Notes: generated by a model not told the origin, from the sequence alone. A stretch of 32,178 nucleotides of DNA from an uncultured Synechococcaceae cyanobacterium (GCA_903934375.1 CAIZNP010000276.1:1-32178), one strand, 5' to 3'. Shown: positions 16,417-25,505, counted from the first letter of the stretch. Numbers and translations are program-made.

Positions 16417-18582
16417 TCAGCCGGAGATGCGGCTGAAATCCGCCAGCACGCCGGCCTGGTTGCGCAACACGCTGAGCAGATTGAGGCGATTCGCACGGAT
16501 GGCCGGCTTGTCGGCCATAACCATCACACTTTGATCGCCATCAAAAAAGGCGGCCAGTGCCTCAGACCCTGCGCTGAGGCCTGCGGCGAGCCGGCCGTAG
16601 CGGTCGGACCCCGATGCCGTGGCGATGGGTTCAAGACGGTTCAGCACCTCCAGCATCCCGGCCTCACTGCGCGTTTCAAACAGGGACGGATCAACCACGC
16701 CGGCGGCACTGAGCACATCCGTGGCGAGTGAACCCTTCTCCGCCAGGCGGGCGGCACGGGTCACCACCGCCTGAACCGCCGCCAGGCCGCCGCTGCTGCG
16801 CAACGACGCCAGCAGGTCGGCCCGCTGACGTGCATCGGCAGGATCACGGATCACCCGTTGGAGGGGCACCGTGTCGCCCGCAACGGCCTGAAGCAGATCG
16901 GCATCGACTCCCTCCTCCTCGAGCAAGCTGAGCAACCGCTGCCGCAGGAATTCGCCGAGGTCTCCGCTCAGGGCAGCGACATCCACTGCGCAATGGGGGA
17001 GCAGCTCAGCCCAGTGGGCAGAGGAACGCTCCAACAGCCGCTGCAAATCGAGACGCCAGTCCCGCTCCCAGAGGATCTGCAGCAGGCCGTTGCCAGCACG
17101 GCGCAGGGCATAGGGATCTGATGAGCCAGTGGGGCGCTCACCCTTGGCATAAATACTGAGCAGCAGCTCCAGACGTTCCGCCAGGGCCACCACAGCACCG
17201 GCATCGCTGGAGGGCAAGGCATCACCAGCGCCGCGGGGCAGATAGTGCTCCAGCACCGCCAGGGCAACAGGGCGCGGCTCGCCTTCAGCCAGGGCGTACT
17301 TCCCACCCATCACACCCTGAAGCTCTGGGAATTCACCCACCATCTGGCTCACCAGATCGTGCTTGCACAGGTGAGCGGCCCGACGGGCATGGTCGCCGGT
17401 CTCCGCCGGCAGAGCCAGCTGCTCCAGCAGGACATCGGTGCACCACTCCAGCCGCTCGACGCGATCCAGAAGTGAACCAAGCCCCTCGGCGAAGGTGACG
17501 CGGGCGAGTTGATCACGACGGTCGATGCTGGGCACAGCGCGATCGGCCTGAACAAAGAACTCGGCATCCGCCAAGCGGGCCTTGAGCACCCGCTCATTGC
17601 CGCGGCGCACGGTGGCGACCGAGTCCGCCAGACCGTTACCGATGCAGAGAAAACGGGGCAGCAGGTTGGCGCGGGCATCCAGGGCCAGAGGATCACTTGC
17701 CGCGTGCCGGCGATACAGAGGCACGTAGCGCTGATGGGCGCGCATCACCGTGCTGAGAACTTCAGCCGGCAGCGCCAGGTAGTTCTCGGCGACGCTGCCC
17801 TCAATCAGCAGGGGTGCCTCCACCAGATCGGTGAGCTCCTCGAACAGATCGTCGGGCAGATCGGGCGCGGCCTCCAGGGCAGCCGCCGCCTGCTCGACGC
17901 TGTTGCGGATGACGGCGGCCCTGGCGGCGCGATCCACCTGCACTCCCACAGCAGCGAGCGTGTCGGCATAGGCAGAGGCGCTGGGGATGACGACCGCCTG
18001 ATCCTGCAGGCGATGGCCGCGGCTCAGGTTGCCGGCTGTCACCGCCGGATCGCTGCCGGGCAGCGCCACGGGAATCACCTGGGCATCAAGCAGGGCCACC
18101 AGCCAGCGGACGGGCCGCGAGAAGCGGCAGTCGCCATCACCCCAGCGCATGAAGCGGCGCCCCTGCAGAGCGGCGATCCACTGGGGAACGACCTCAGAGA
18201 GCAGATCCACCGCGGTACGACCCCGTTCCAGCACGCGGGCGAACACGAACGGGCCCTTGGGGGTCTCACGGACCTCGAGAGCCTCAGGCTCAATCCCGCA
18301 GCGCCTGGCGAACCCCACGGCTGCGGGCGTCGGACTGCCCTCCTTGAAGGCCTGCGCGGCGGGAGGGCCCTTGCGATCGTCCTCCAGGTCCTCGGCAGTG
18401 GCGGCAAGGTCGTCCACCTGAACAACCAGACGCCTGGGAGTGCTGGTGCAGGCGATCTGCCCATGGCGCAGTCGGGCATCCGTCAGGTCGCGACGCACGA
18501 GCTGCTCCAACTGCGGCAGCGCAAGTCGGGCAAAGTCGGCCGGAAGCTCCTCTGTCCCGATCTCCAGCAGAAAGGTGGACAC
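16417..18582 (-). CDS. glyS: Glycine-tRNA ligase beta subunit
   Basis: This is the beta subunit of the heterotetrameric bacterial glycyl-tRNA synthetase; it contributes tRNA recognition. It shows the N-terminal signature STFLLEIGTEELPADFARLALPQLE, then KGPPAAQAFKEGSPTPAAVGFARR, RRFMRWGDGDCRFSRPVRWLVALLD and MVGEFPELQGVMGGKYALAEGE. A C-terminal anticodon-binding-like helical domain includes FFDGDQSVMVMADKPAIRANRLNLL. The track start (TTG 18603) and the ATG at 18600 sit nearly on a likely transcription start (TACAGT at 18612-18607). The GTG at 18582 has GAGG nine bases upstream and matches the usual N-terminus, so I prefer it, giving 721 residues. glyQ is not in the window. Confidence 0.97.
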   Translation of the reverse strand: MSTFLLEIGTEELPADFARLALPQLEQLVRRDLTDARLRHGQIACTSTPRRLVVQVDDLAATAEDLEDDRKGPPAAQAFKEGSPTPAAVGFARRCGIEPEALEVRETPKGPFVFARVLERGRTAVDLLSEVVPQWIAALQGRRFMRWGDGDCRFSRPVRWLVALLDAQVIPVALPGSDPAVTAGNLSRGHRLQDQAVVIPSASAYADTLAAVGVQVDRAARAAVIRNSVEQAAAALEAAPDLPDDLFEELTDLVEAPLLIEGSVAENYLALPAEVLSTVMRAHQRYVPLYRRHAASDPLALDARANLLPRFLCIGNGLADSVATVRRGNERVLKARLADAEFFVQADRAVPSIDRRDQLARVTFAEGLGSLLDRVERLEWCTDVLLEQLALPAETGDHARRAAHLCKHDLVSQMVGEFPELQGVMGGKYALAEGEPRPVALAVLEHYLPRGAGDALPSSDAGAVVALAERLELLLSIYAKGERPTGSSDPYALRRAGNGLLQILWERDWRLDLQRLLERSSAHWAELLPHCAVDVAALSGDLGEFLRQRLLSLLEEEGVDADLLQAVAGDTVPLQRVIRDPADARQRADLLASLRSSGGLAAVQAVVTRAARLAEKGSLATDVLSAAGVVDPSLFETRSEAGMLEVLNRLEPIATASGSDRYGRLAAGLSAGSEALAAFFDGDQSVMVMADKPAIRANRLNLLSVLRNQAGVLADFSRISG

Positions 18583-18606
18583 GCCCACAGGCCTCGGCAT
18601 CAAATC

Positions 18607-18632
18607 ACTGTATTGAAAAGGTCACCCGCCAA
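18607..18632 (-). promoter_or_regulatory. Candidate glyS promoter in the glyS-sir divergent gap
   Basis: On the minus strand TTGGCG (18632-18627) and TACAGT (18612-18607) could be -35 and -10 elements, but the spacer is only 14 bases. A start of transcription near 18600 would favour the GTG at 18582 as the glyS start. The gap to the sir ATG is only 32 bases, so the sir promoter must overlap this region or lie inside the annotated sir 5' end. Confidence 0.3.
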
Positions 18633-20516
18633 ATGAGCTGCGCCGAAAGCACTGCGGCCGTTTCGCTACGGTCGATCCAGCACCAGGACGAGCGTGTGAC
18701 CGTGAGGGCAGGGAAGAGCGCGAGCACCGGCAGCGGATTCCCCCCGCAGGAGGCCGACGGAGCTGGGTCGAGGCCGTTGTCGCCGTGCATCGCAACCGGT
18801 GCCGAACGCAGCAAGTTCGAGCAACTCAAAGCGGACAGCGCCTACCTGCACGATCCCCTCGCCGAGGAACTGGCCAACGACGCCAACCACTTCACCGACG
18901 GTGCCGTTCAGCTGCTGAAGTTCCACGGCAGCTACCAGCAGGACAATCGCGAGAACCGCCAGAAGGGTCAGGACAAGGATTGGCAGATGATGCTGCGCCT
19001 GCGCAGCCCGGGCGGACGTGTCCCCGCCTCCCTCTACCTGGCCCTGGATGAACTGGCCGACCGCCTGGGCAACGGCACGATGCGCGCCACCACCCGCCAG
19101 GCCTTCCAGTTGCATGGTGTGCGCAAGCAGCATCTGCGCGAGGTGATCGGCACGATCGTGCGTGGTATGGGCTCCACCCTGGCCGCCTGCGGCGACATCA
19201 ACCGCAACGTGATGGCACCGGCGGCTCCGTTCGAGAAGGGGGCCTACCCGGCTGCGCGTCAACTGGCCAATGACATCGCCGATCTGCTCGCCCCCCAGGC
19301 TGCCGAGGGCTCGTATCTCGATCTCTGGGTCGATGGAGATCTGGCCTACCGCATCAAACCGAGCACGCCGGTGAAGAAGGTGCGCGAACGCCAGAGCGAC
19401 GGCGGCCTGTTCAGCGGCGACAGCCAGGAGCCCCTGTACGGCACCACATACATGCCGCGCAAGTTCAAATGCGCTGTCACCGTTCCCGGTGACAACTCCG
19501 TGGATCTGCTGACCCAGGACATCGGCCTGGTGGCCTTCGCCGATGCCGGCGGAGCCCTCAAAGGCTGCAATGTCTACGTAGGCGGAGGTATGGGCCGCAC
19601 CCACAACAAGGAGGAGACCTTCGCCCGCACCGCCGATCCGCTCGGCTACGTGGCAGCGGAGCATGTGCTCGATCTGGTTCAGGCGATCGTCGCGCTCCAG
19701 CGCGACCACGGCGACCGCCAGACACGCCGCCATGCGCGGATGAAATATCTGATCCACGACCAGGGCATCAGCTGGTTCCGGCAGGAGCTCAAGGCGAAGT
19801 ACTTCCCCCATCCGATCAAGGGGCTGCGGCTGGAGCCGAAGACAAAGCTGGAGGACTACCTCGGCTGGCATCGCCAGGAGGCCGGCAAATGGTTCGTGGG
19901 TCTTCCCCTCCTCTGCGGCCGTCTCGCCGGGGAGCTGAAGACGGGCCTGCGGCAGCTGGTGCAGACCTATCAGCTGGAGGTTCGTCTTACCCCCAATCAG
20001 GACCTGCTGCTCTGCAACATCGGTACCGCCCAGCGCGCCAGCGTGCGCGAGGCCCTGGCAGAGCTGGGCATCACCGATCCGGATACCCCACCGCGTCTGC
20101 AACGCCACGCGCTGGCCTGTCCGGCCCTGCCCCTGTGCGGGCTGGCCGTCACAGAAGCTGAGCGCATCCTGCCGGATGTGCTGGAGCGCCTCGAAACCCA
20201 GCTGGATCGCCTGGAGATCGAGAAGTCGATCCTCGTGCGCATGACAGGCTGCCCCAATGGCTGCGCTCGTCCCTACATGGCGGAGCTTGGGCTGGTGGGC
20301 GATGGGGTTAACCAGTACCAGCTCTGGCTGGGGGGGACGCCGAACCTGAGCCGACTGGCAGAGCCCTATCTCGAGAGGATGCCCCTCGAACAGCTGGAGA
20401 GCACGATCGAACCGCTGCTGCTGGGCTGGAAGGCGGCCGGTGGTCGCCGCAGCTTCGGCGATTATGTGGCGAAGCTCGGGCGCGATCAGGTGAAGGAGCT
20501 GCTGGGAGCCGGTTGA
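18633..20516 (+). CDS. sir: Ferredoxin-sulfite reductase
   Basis: It reduces sulfite to sulfide with six electrons from ferredoxin in assimilatory sulfate reduction. The 627-residue protein has the two ferredoxin-like half domains, including DWQMMLRLRSPGGRVPA, RATTRQAFQLHGV and LPRKF-type YMPRKFKCAVTVPGDN. The siroheme/4Fe-4S ligands are Cys496 and Cys502 (CPALPLC), and Cys540 and Cys544 (CPNGC). ACGDINRNVMAPAAP and the C-terminal MTGCPNGCARPYMAE separate it from nitrite reductase and fit sulfite reductases. The first 57 or so residues are low in complexity, and homology begins at SKFEQLKADSAYL. GTG codons at 18696 and 18702 are alternative starts that would leave room for a promoter. It diverges from glyS. 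Confidence 0.95.
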   Translation: MSCAESTAAVSLRSIQHQDERVTVRAGKSASTGSGFPPQEADGAGSRPLSPCIATGAERSKFEQLKADSAYLHDPLAEELANDANHFTDGAVQLLKFHGSYQQDNRENRQKGQDKDWQMMLRLRSPGGRVPASLYLALDELADRLGNGTMRATTRQAFQLHGVRKQHLREVIGTIVRGMGSTLAACGDINRNVMAPAAPFEKGAYPAARQLANDIADLLAPQAAEGSYLDLWVDGDLAYRIKPSTPVKKVRERQSDGGLFSGDSQEPLYGTTYMPRKFKCAVTVPGDNSVDLLTQDIGLVAFADAGGALKGCNVYVGGGMGRTHNKEETFARTADPLGYVAAEHVLDLVQAIVALQRDHGDRQTRRHARMKYLIHDQGISWFRQELKAKYFPHPIKGLRLEPKTKLEDYLGWHRQEAGKWFVGLPLLCGRLAGELKTGLRQLVQTYQLEVRLTPNQDLLLCNIGTAQRASVREALAELGITDPDTPPRLQRHALACPALPLCGLAVTEAERILPDVLERLETQLDRLEIEKSILVRMTGCPNGCARPYMAELGLVGDGVNQYQLWLGGTPNLSRLAEPYLERMPLEQLESTIEPLLLGWKAAGGRRSFGDYVAKLGRDQVKELLGAG

Positions 20517-20947
20517 TGACCCCACTGCCGGCCGCCAGGCTGAGCGCGTTGCTGCTCACCATCGCGGGTAGCGGCATCGACACGTTGTCCGCCAAAGCCG
20601 TGGACGTCAACCGCATGCCACCGCCGCCGGCCTCACCGGTGGAACGCCATGATCCCGATCTACGGACCTGCACCAGCGACAACCTGCTGCAGGCCTGGCA
20701 GCAACAGCTACAGGCCTACAGCGACCCGCCCCGGGCAGTGCTGGAGCGGCTGAGGCTTGTGCAGCGCGATCTGGCGATTGTGACCATCAACCGCTGCATC
20801 CAGCGAGGGCTTCTCAGTCGTGGGGATGCCCGTCAGCTGGCGATCCAGATGGGGCTGGAGACGGGGACACCAACGCCGACCACGCCCCAGGGACAGACCC
20901 CAGCAGCGGTCACACCAGAGCCTCAGGCCCCCAACCAACGGCCGTAG
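20516..20947 (+). CDS. Small hypothetical protein with signal-like N-terminus
   Basis: I do not recognise this 143-residue product. The N-terminus (TPLPAARLSALLLTIAGSG) looks like a signal peptide or a single membrane anchor. The middle (residues 50-115) is predicted helical: LRTCTSDNLLQAWQQQLQAY and AIVTINRCIQRGLLSRGDARQLA. It contains two cysteines that could form a disulfide if exported. The tail is a Thr/Pro/Gln-rich low-complexity stretch. The ATG overlaps the sir stop (TGATG), which suggests coupled translation with sir. The last 25 bases overlap the 3' end of the convergent dipeptidase gene. The overlap with sir and coding-like composition support a real gene. Confidence 0.65.
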   Translation: MTPLPAARLSALLLTIAGSGIDTLSAKAVDVNRMPPPPASPVERHDPDLRTCTSDNLLQAWQQQLQAYSDPPRAVLERLRLVQRDLAIVTINRCIQRGLLSRGDARQLAIQMGLETGTPTPTTPQGQTPAAVTPEPQAPNQRP

Positions 20948-21648
20948 CAGGCCTGGCCGACCACGCTGCGCCAGGCCCAGAGCTGATCGCCCCAGCTGAA
21001 ATGCCACCACTCGTTGGGGTGCCGAATGAAGCCGGCAGCGGCCATCACTTCGGCCAGCAGCGCGCGATGGCAATGCCAGCTCAGTGCCTCGTCCCGGCGG
21101 GCATCCCCCTCCGGCAGGCTCTCGGCCAGGCGCAGGAAGTGATCAGGCTCAGAGACGGCACCGATGGCATCGATCGGAGAGCCCATACCCACCGCATGGC
21201 CCAGCCCATCGACCAGGGTGAGATCAACGGCCGCCCCGGTGCTGTGGGGTGGGGGCGTGGCGAGATCTTCGCTGGGTGGTGCCCAGAAGCGCCCGACTTC
21301 GGCAACCACCGCGTCGCGCTGTGGGGTGGGCCGCTCAGGATCGATGTCGCGGCTGATGCACTCCTCAGCAATGGCGTGCTGCACCATGAAGCGCTGCACC
21401 GCAAGCGGACGCCAGGCATCGAAGATTGCCAGCCGCCAGCCGGGGCTGCGGGCCTCCAGATGGCTCTGAGCCTGCAGCAGACGTGTGATCACGGCGCCAC
21501 GCAGTCTGAACGGAGAGCCACAGGAGCCGTAGGGAGCTCCGACGGCGACATAAGGGTGCGGTTCCAGGCACAACAACTCCGCCGGCAGGGGAAGCAGCGG
21601 ATCGCCGTTCTCGACGATCGGGATGGAACTCCAGCTGCGCAAGGCCAT
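20923..21648 (-). CDS. VanX/DdpX-type D-Ala-D-Ala dipeptidase
   Basis: Peptidase family M15D; members hydrolyse free D-Ala-D-Ala. The 241-residue protein has the DAWRP motif (LAIFDAWRPLAVQRFM), the zinc-ligand motif PHSTGAAVDLTL and the C-terminal EWWHFSWGD with the catalytic Glu and ligand His. No signal peptide is evident, so it is probably cytoplasmic. The ATG at 21648 fits the family N-terminus. It lies 26 bases downstream of recG on the same strand and is probably co-transcribed. No vanH or vanA homologue is present, so a role in peptidoglycan recycling or D-Ala use is more likely than glycopeptide resistance. This is the second M15 family peptidase in the window. Confidence 0.9.
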   Translation of the reverse strand: MALRSWSSIPIVENGDPLLPLPAELLCLEPHPYVAVGAPYGSCGSPFRLRGAVITRLLQAQSHLEARSPGWRLAIFDAWRPLAVQRFMVQHAIAEECISRDIDPERPTPQRDAVVAEVGRFWAPPSEDLATPPPHSTGAAVDLTLVDGLGHAVGMGSPIDAIGAVSEPDHFLRLAESLPEGDARRDEALSWHCHRALLAEVMAAAGFIRHPNEWWHFSWGDQLWAWRSVVGQACYGRWLGA

Positions 21649-21674
21649 GGAATCAGACGACGGGCTGCGAGGGG

Positions 21675-24194
21675 TCAGTTCAGGCGAGCGCCCTGGGCCA
21701 GGCGATCGCGCTGCTTGGTGAGCACGGCGGCCAGGGCAGCATGACGCTGCAACTCAGGATCCTGCTCGAGAAGGTCGCGCGCGACGCGGCGTGCCTGCTC
21801 CAGCACCTCACCGTCCTCGCTGAGACTGGCCAGGGCGAGATCGGGAAGGCCGCTCTGGCGCGTGCCCAGAACCTGACCGGGACCCCTCAGGCGCAGATCC
21901 ATTTCAGCGATCTCGAAGCCGTCTGTGGAATGCACCAGCACCTCCAGGCGCTGACGGGCCAGGGCATTACGACTGTCGTTGACCAGGAGGCAGTGGGAGG
22001 CGGCGGCCCCACGACCGACTCGGCCGCGCAGTTGATGCAGCTGCGCCAGGCCGAAGCGATCGGCGTGCTCGATCACCATCACGCTGGCCTCTGGCACATC
22101 CACCCCCACCTCCACCACCGTGGTGCTGACCAGCACCTGGCAGGCGCCAGTGGCAAAGGCGTTGATGGCGGCCTGCTTATCGGCACTGGCCATGCGGCCG
22201 TGCAGCAGACCCACCACCAGCTCAGGGAACACCTCCTGGCTCAGCTGGCGATGCACATCCACCGCTGAGCGCAGATCGAGCTTGTCGCTCTCCTCCACCA
22301 ACGGCAGCACCACATAGGCCCGTTGGCCGAGGCCGACCTGCTCACGGATCAGGTCGTAGGCCTGCTCACGCTCACCCGCCGCCAGCAGCTGGGTGCGGAT
22401 GGGGGTGCGGCCTGGTGGCAGTTCATCGATCTGACTCACCTCTAGATCGCCGTGCAACGAGAGCGCCAGCGTGCGTGGGATGGGCGTGGCCGTCATCGTC
22501 AGTAGATGGGGTTGCAGGCCCTTACCGAGCAGGCGGTTGCGCTGGTGCACCCCGAAGCGATGCTGCTCGTCGACCACCACCAGGCCGAGACGGGCGAACT
22601 GAACCGGGTCCTCCAGCAACGCGTGGGTGCCCACGAGCATCTGCAGATTGCCGTTAGCGAGGTCCACCAGCAGTTCGCGCCGGCGCCGCATGGGAGTGGA
22701 GCCGGTGAGCAGGGCGCAACTGACATGCAGCTGCGGCAGCCACTCGCAGAGCTTGCGGTAGTGCTGCTCCGCCAGCACCTCGGTGGGAGCCATCAGGGCA
22801 CCCTGACAGCCGGCATCAATGGCGGTGAGCAGGGAGGCGATGGCAACAACGGTCTTACCGCTGCCCACATCCCCCTGCACCAGCCGGGCCATGGGCTGAT
22901 CGCGGACCAGGTCAGCGTTGATCTCCGCAAGCACCCGTCGCTGGGCTGCCGTGAACCGGAACGGCAGCAAGGCCAGGAAGGCGCTGACGCGGCTGCTGCT
23001 GGCGCCACCGTGCAACGGTGGCGCGGGGCGGCTGGTGAGCTCGCGTCGGCGCTGCAGCAGGCCCAGCTGCAGCAACAGAAACTCATCGAACACAAGCCGG
23101 CGACGGGCGAGCGCCAGACTGTCCCGATCGCTGGGGTGATGGATCTGCCAGAGGGCTTCCCCCAAGGCCGGCAATCCCTCCCGTTGCAGCAGTGCTCGCG
23201 GCAGAGGATCGCTCCAGCCACGGGCCGCCTGCAGCAGGGGCCTGATCAGGCTGCGCAGGCGATCGGCGGTAAGGCCCTCCGTGAGGCCGTACACCGGCAG
23301 CAGGCGACCGATCTGCTCGCTCTGGATCGGGGCGCTGGGACTGCTCAGCACCTCCATCAGAGGGTCCTGGAACACGGGGCCGTAGGGGGTCTGTTTGACC
23401 AGCCCACTCACCGCCACCGTGGCACCAGCGGGGTACTGCCTCTGCTGGGCCTTCAGCCAGCCGGGGGAGCTGAAGCGCCTGCCGGCGAAAAACTTCGACA
23501 CCCGCAGCCGGCCGGTGAGATCGGAGAGCTGCAGCTCAAGAATCGAGAGGTTCGGATTGCGCGGGCTCGTGAAGCTGTGGCTGCGGCGAACCGTGGCCAC
23601 GATCGTGGCCGTGGTGCCGGGCTGCAGAGCAGCGATGCGCACCAGATTGGCGTAGTCGAGATAATCGCGCGGGTAGTGGCGGACAAGGTCCTCCGCCAGC
23701 CACAGATCCAGTGCCGCGAGGCGCGTAGCGGCCTTGGGCCCGATGCCGCGCACCTCCCCCAGGGGGGTATCTGGACGGATGACCTGAGGCGGCGGCTCGG
23801 GGCTGCCAGCACCAGAAGGTGCTGCGGCATCGGGTAGCAGGCGAAGCCGCGGCGGTGACGGGGGTGAGGCCGGCCGGTGCGAGCACTGCAGCTGATGCAG
23901 GGTCTGACGGCTGCGGCGGATCAGGCTCTGACGCCCGGCGAGAGTGAGGTCGGAGTAGGCGCCGTAGGCCTGGCTCAGTTCCGCGAGCGTCTGCTGCTGA
24001 ACCGGCAGGGGGAAAGGCGGACAGGACAGCTCGCGGAGGAGGAAGGCGCTGAAGGTCTCGCGGCGTCCCATGAGATCGGCGAAACCACGATCCGCTTCAA
24101 GTTGCAGGGCCTGCTGCAGCGGGCGCAGCCAACCCTCCAGCCCTAGCTGGGTGGCAGCGGCCTGCTCTGGAGCTGGGCACTGTCCTGAAACCAC
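21675..24194 (-). CDS. recG: ATP-dependent DNA helicase RecG
   Basis: RecG remodels stalled replication forks and Holliday junctions. The 839-residue protein has an N-terminal extension of about 150 residues. It continues with the wedge/OB domain beginning at TPLGEVRGIGPKAATRLAAL, helicase motif I QGDVGSGKTVVA, motif Ia MAPTEVLAEQHY, motif II VVVDEQHRFGV, motif III TMTATPIPRTLAL, the RecG-specific ELPPGRTPI, motif V VLVSTTVVEVGVDVPEAS and motif VI QLHQLRGRVGRG. The GTG start has GGAGG ten bases upstream and overlaps the upstream gene by 52 bases. The N-terminal extension is common in cyanobacterial RecG and includes Pro/Ser-rich sequence. The VanX-type dipeptidase gene follows closely. Confidence 0.97.
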   Translation of the reverse strand: MVSGQCPAPEQAAATQLGLEGWLRPLQQALQLEADRGFADLMGRRETFSAFLLRELSCPPFPLPVQQQTLAELSQAYGAYSDLTLAGRQSLIRRSRQTLHQLQCSHRPASPPSPPRLRLLPDAAAPSGAGSPEPPPQVIRPDTPLGEVRGIGPKAATRLAALDLWLAEDLVRHYPRDYLDYANLVRIAALQPGTTATIVATVRRSHSFTSPRNPNLSILELQLSDLTGRLRVSKFFAGRRFSSPGWLKAQQRQYPAGATVAVSGLVKQTPYGPVFQDPLMEVLSSPSAPIQSEQIGRLLPVYGLTEGLTADRLRSLIRPLLQAARGWSDPLPRALLQREGLPALGEALWQIHHPSDRDSLALARRRLVFDEFLLLQLGLLQRRRELTSRPAPPLHGGASSSRVSAFLALLPFRFTAAQRRVLAEINADLVRDQPMARLVQGDVGSGKTVVAIASLLTAIDAGCQGALMAPTEVLAEQHYRKLCEWLPQLHVSCALLTGSTPMRRRRELLVDLANGNLQMLVGTHALLEDPVQFARLGLVVVDEQHRFGVHQRNRLLGKGLQPHLLTMTATPIPRTLALSLHGDLEVSQIDELPPGRTPIRTQLLAAGEREQAYDLIREQVGLGQRAYVVLPLVEESDKLDLRSAVDVHRQLSQEVFPELVVGLLHGRMASADKQAAINAFATGACQVLVSTTVVEVGVDVPEASVMVIEHADRFGLAQLHQLRGRVGRGAAASHCLLVNDSRNALARQRLEVLVHSTDGFEIAEMDLRLRGPGQVLGTRQSGLPDLALASLSEDGEVLEQARRVARDLLEQDPELQRHAALAAVLTKQRDRLAQGARLN

Positions 24195-25480
24195 TGCGTC
24201 TCTGCCTCCAGGGCCGTGACCCGGCGCTGCCAGATGTGGTAGCGCTTGGCCATTGTGCGCAATGCACGCCGCCGCTGCTCGAGGCGCTGGCGGCAGGTGC
24301 GCAGTCGCGGCTGCTCGAACTCGAGATCCCCCGGGCGCAGCAGCAGGGCAAGAACCTCGCTGGGGCCTCCGTTACCGCTCGGCAGCGGCAACGGCAGACG
24401 CAACAGATTGACAGGGGCCGGCAGGGCCTCAACCTGGCCCTCCAGCACCGCATCCAGCAGGTTGAGCGGTAACAGTCCCTGGGCGAGACCAAGCCGCATC
24501 ATCTCGACGTTCAGGGCGTGGGAAAGATTGCGCAGCCGGCGGCTGAGAGCACGGTCGAAGTGCCGCCACCAGCTGGCCTGACGCAGGGGGTCTCGGGGCA
24601 GACCAGTACCGGTGACAGCCGGATCGGGAGGCAAGGCCGGCTCGATCGCTGCGGGCATGGCCAAGCTGATGCGGCCTTCTGCGGGCTCAGCGGAGGCTGC
24701 AGCCAGGGCGACCTCGTCCTGGGGCAGCAGTCCCTCGTGGCCGAGCCCTTCAGCTGCCATCTGGAACAGGGACTGCAGCATCTTCAGCTCGCTGCGGCCT
24801 GGCGGGACATCGTTATCCGCCTCGCCGGACTCCTCCGCCTGCTCGCCGGACTCCTGCGCCTGCTCCCCGGACTCGGACGGCTCCCCGGCATCAGCAAGCG
24901 GATCAAACAGCTCAGACGGTTCGGCTGCACCGGGCAGACCTGCGATGCCACGGTCAAACAGATCCGCACTCAGGGGCAGATCAAGTCCGAGGTGAATCGA
25001 ACCTGGCGCATCCGGGTTCTGGGCGGGTGGCTGTCGTGTGGACGACGGTGGGGAAGGAGCGGCTGCAGCCTGTGGATCTACGTCGTCGTCATCGGCCTGT
25101 GCTTCCGCACCCTCCAGGAAGGCATCGAGCAGGCGCTGGCGGCGCACGCTGCGATGGCGATGATCACGGCGCTGCTGCTGCGCCGCCAGTCCCATCAACT
25201 GCTCAACCGTGAGCAGGGCATTGCAACGCTGAACCAGGGTGGCAAGACGCTGCTGAAAGAGCACGCGCCGCTCTTCGGGCAACTGGCCATAGCGCTCAGG
25301 AACAACCTGCGTCGCCAGATGAAAACAGGCCTGCTGCACAGCGGGCAGCAGGCCTTCACGCAGCACCTGGAGGTAGAGGGCGAGGTCGCGATAGAGGCCC
25401 GGTGCCAGCTCCTCCTGCTGCTGAAGCAGCAACTGGAGCTGGCGCTGCGCCTCTTCAAGGGGCTGGGCGTTGGGATGCAA
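24143..25480 (-). CDS. Hypothetical Gln/Glu-rich protein between tsf and recG
   Basis: I do not recognise this protein. The track ORF begins at 25648 inside tsf in another frame, so I place the start near the TTG at 25480 (LHPNAQPLEEAQRQLQLL), 25 bases after tsf, giving 445 residues. The N-terminal part (to about residue 125) is helical and coiled-coil-like, rich in Gln and Leu. A low-complexity acidic linker holds SGEQAQESGEQAEESGE, encoded by 21-base tandem repeats. The C-terminal section (ASWWRHFDRALSRRLRNLSHALNVEMMRLGLAQ to the end) looks globular, with a final coiled coil containing YHIWQRRVTALEAE. No signal peptide or membrane segment is visible. It is in line with rpsB and tsf upstream and recG downstream. 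Confidence 0.75.
   Translation of the reverse strand: MHPNAQPLEEAQRQLQLLLQQQEELAPGLYRDLALYLQVLREGLLPAVQQACFHLATQVVPERYGQLPEERRVLFQQRLATLVQRCNALLTVEQLMGLAAQQQRRDHRHRSVRRQRLLDAFLEGAEAQADDDDVDPQAAAAPSPPSSTRQPPAQNPDAPGSIHLGLDLPLSADLFDRGIAGLPGAAEPSELFDPLADAGEPSESGEQAQESGEQAEESGEADNDVPPGRSELKMLQSLFQMAAEGLGHEGLLPQDEVALAAASAEPAEGRISLAMPAAIEPALPPDPAVTGTGLPRDPLRQASWWRHFDRALSRRLRNLSHALNVEMMRLGLAQGLLPLNLLDAVLEGQVEALPAPVNLLRLPLPLPSGNGGPSEVLALLLRPGDLEFEQPRLRTCRQRLEQRRRALRTMAKRYHIWQRRVTALEAETQWFQDSAQLQSRPLPPS
24821..24880. repeat. 21-bp tandem repeat inside the hypothetical gene
   Basis: Two near-identical 21-base units, CTCGCCGGACTCCTCCGCCTG and CTCGCCGGACTCCTGCGCCTG, are followed by a third diverged, shorter unit. 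On the coding strand they give QAEESGE and QAQESGE heptapeptides in an acidic linker. The period keeps the frame. Confidence 0.75.
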
Positions 25481-25505
25481 GGGGGAACCCCACAGACAAC
25501 CGGGA

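Noticed and set aside
18666-20525. 619-codon open frame antisense to sir
   Set aside because: It covers the whole sulfite reductase gene on the opposite strand; its translation has no domain or motif and is the usual mirror ORF of GC-rich codon usage.
22506-23837. 443-codon plus-strand ORF across recG
   Set aside because: It is antisense to conserved RecG helicase motifs; the composition is typical of a shadow ORF.
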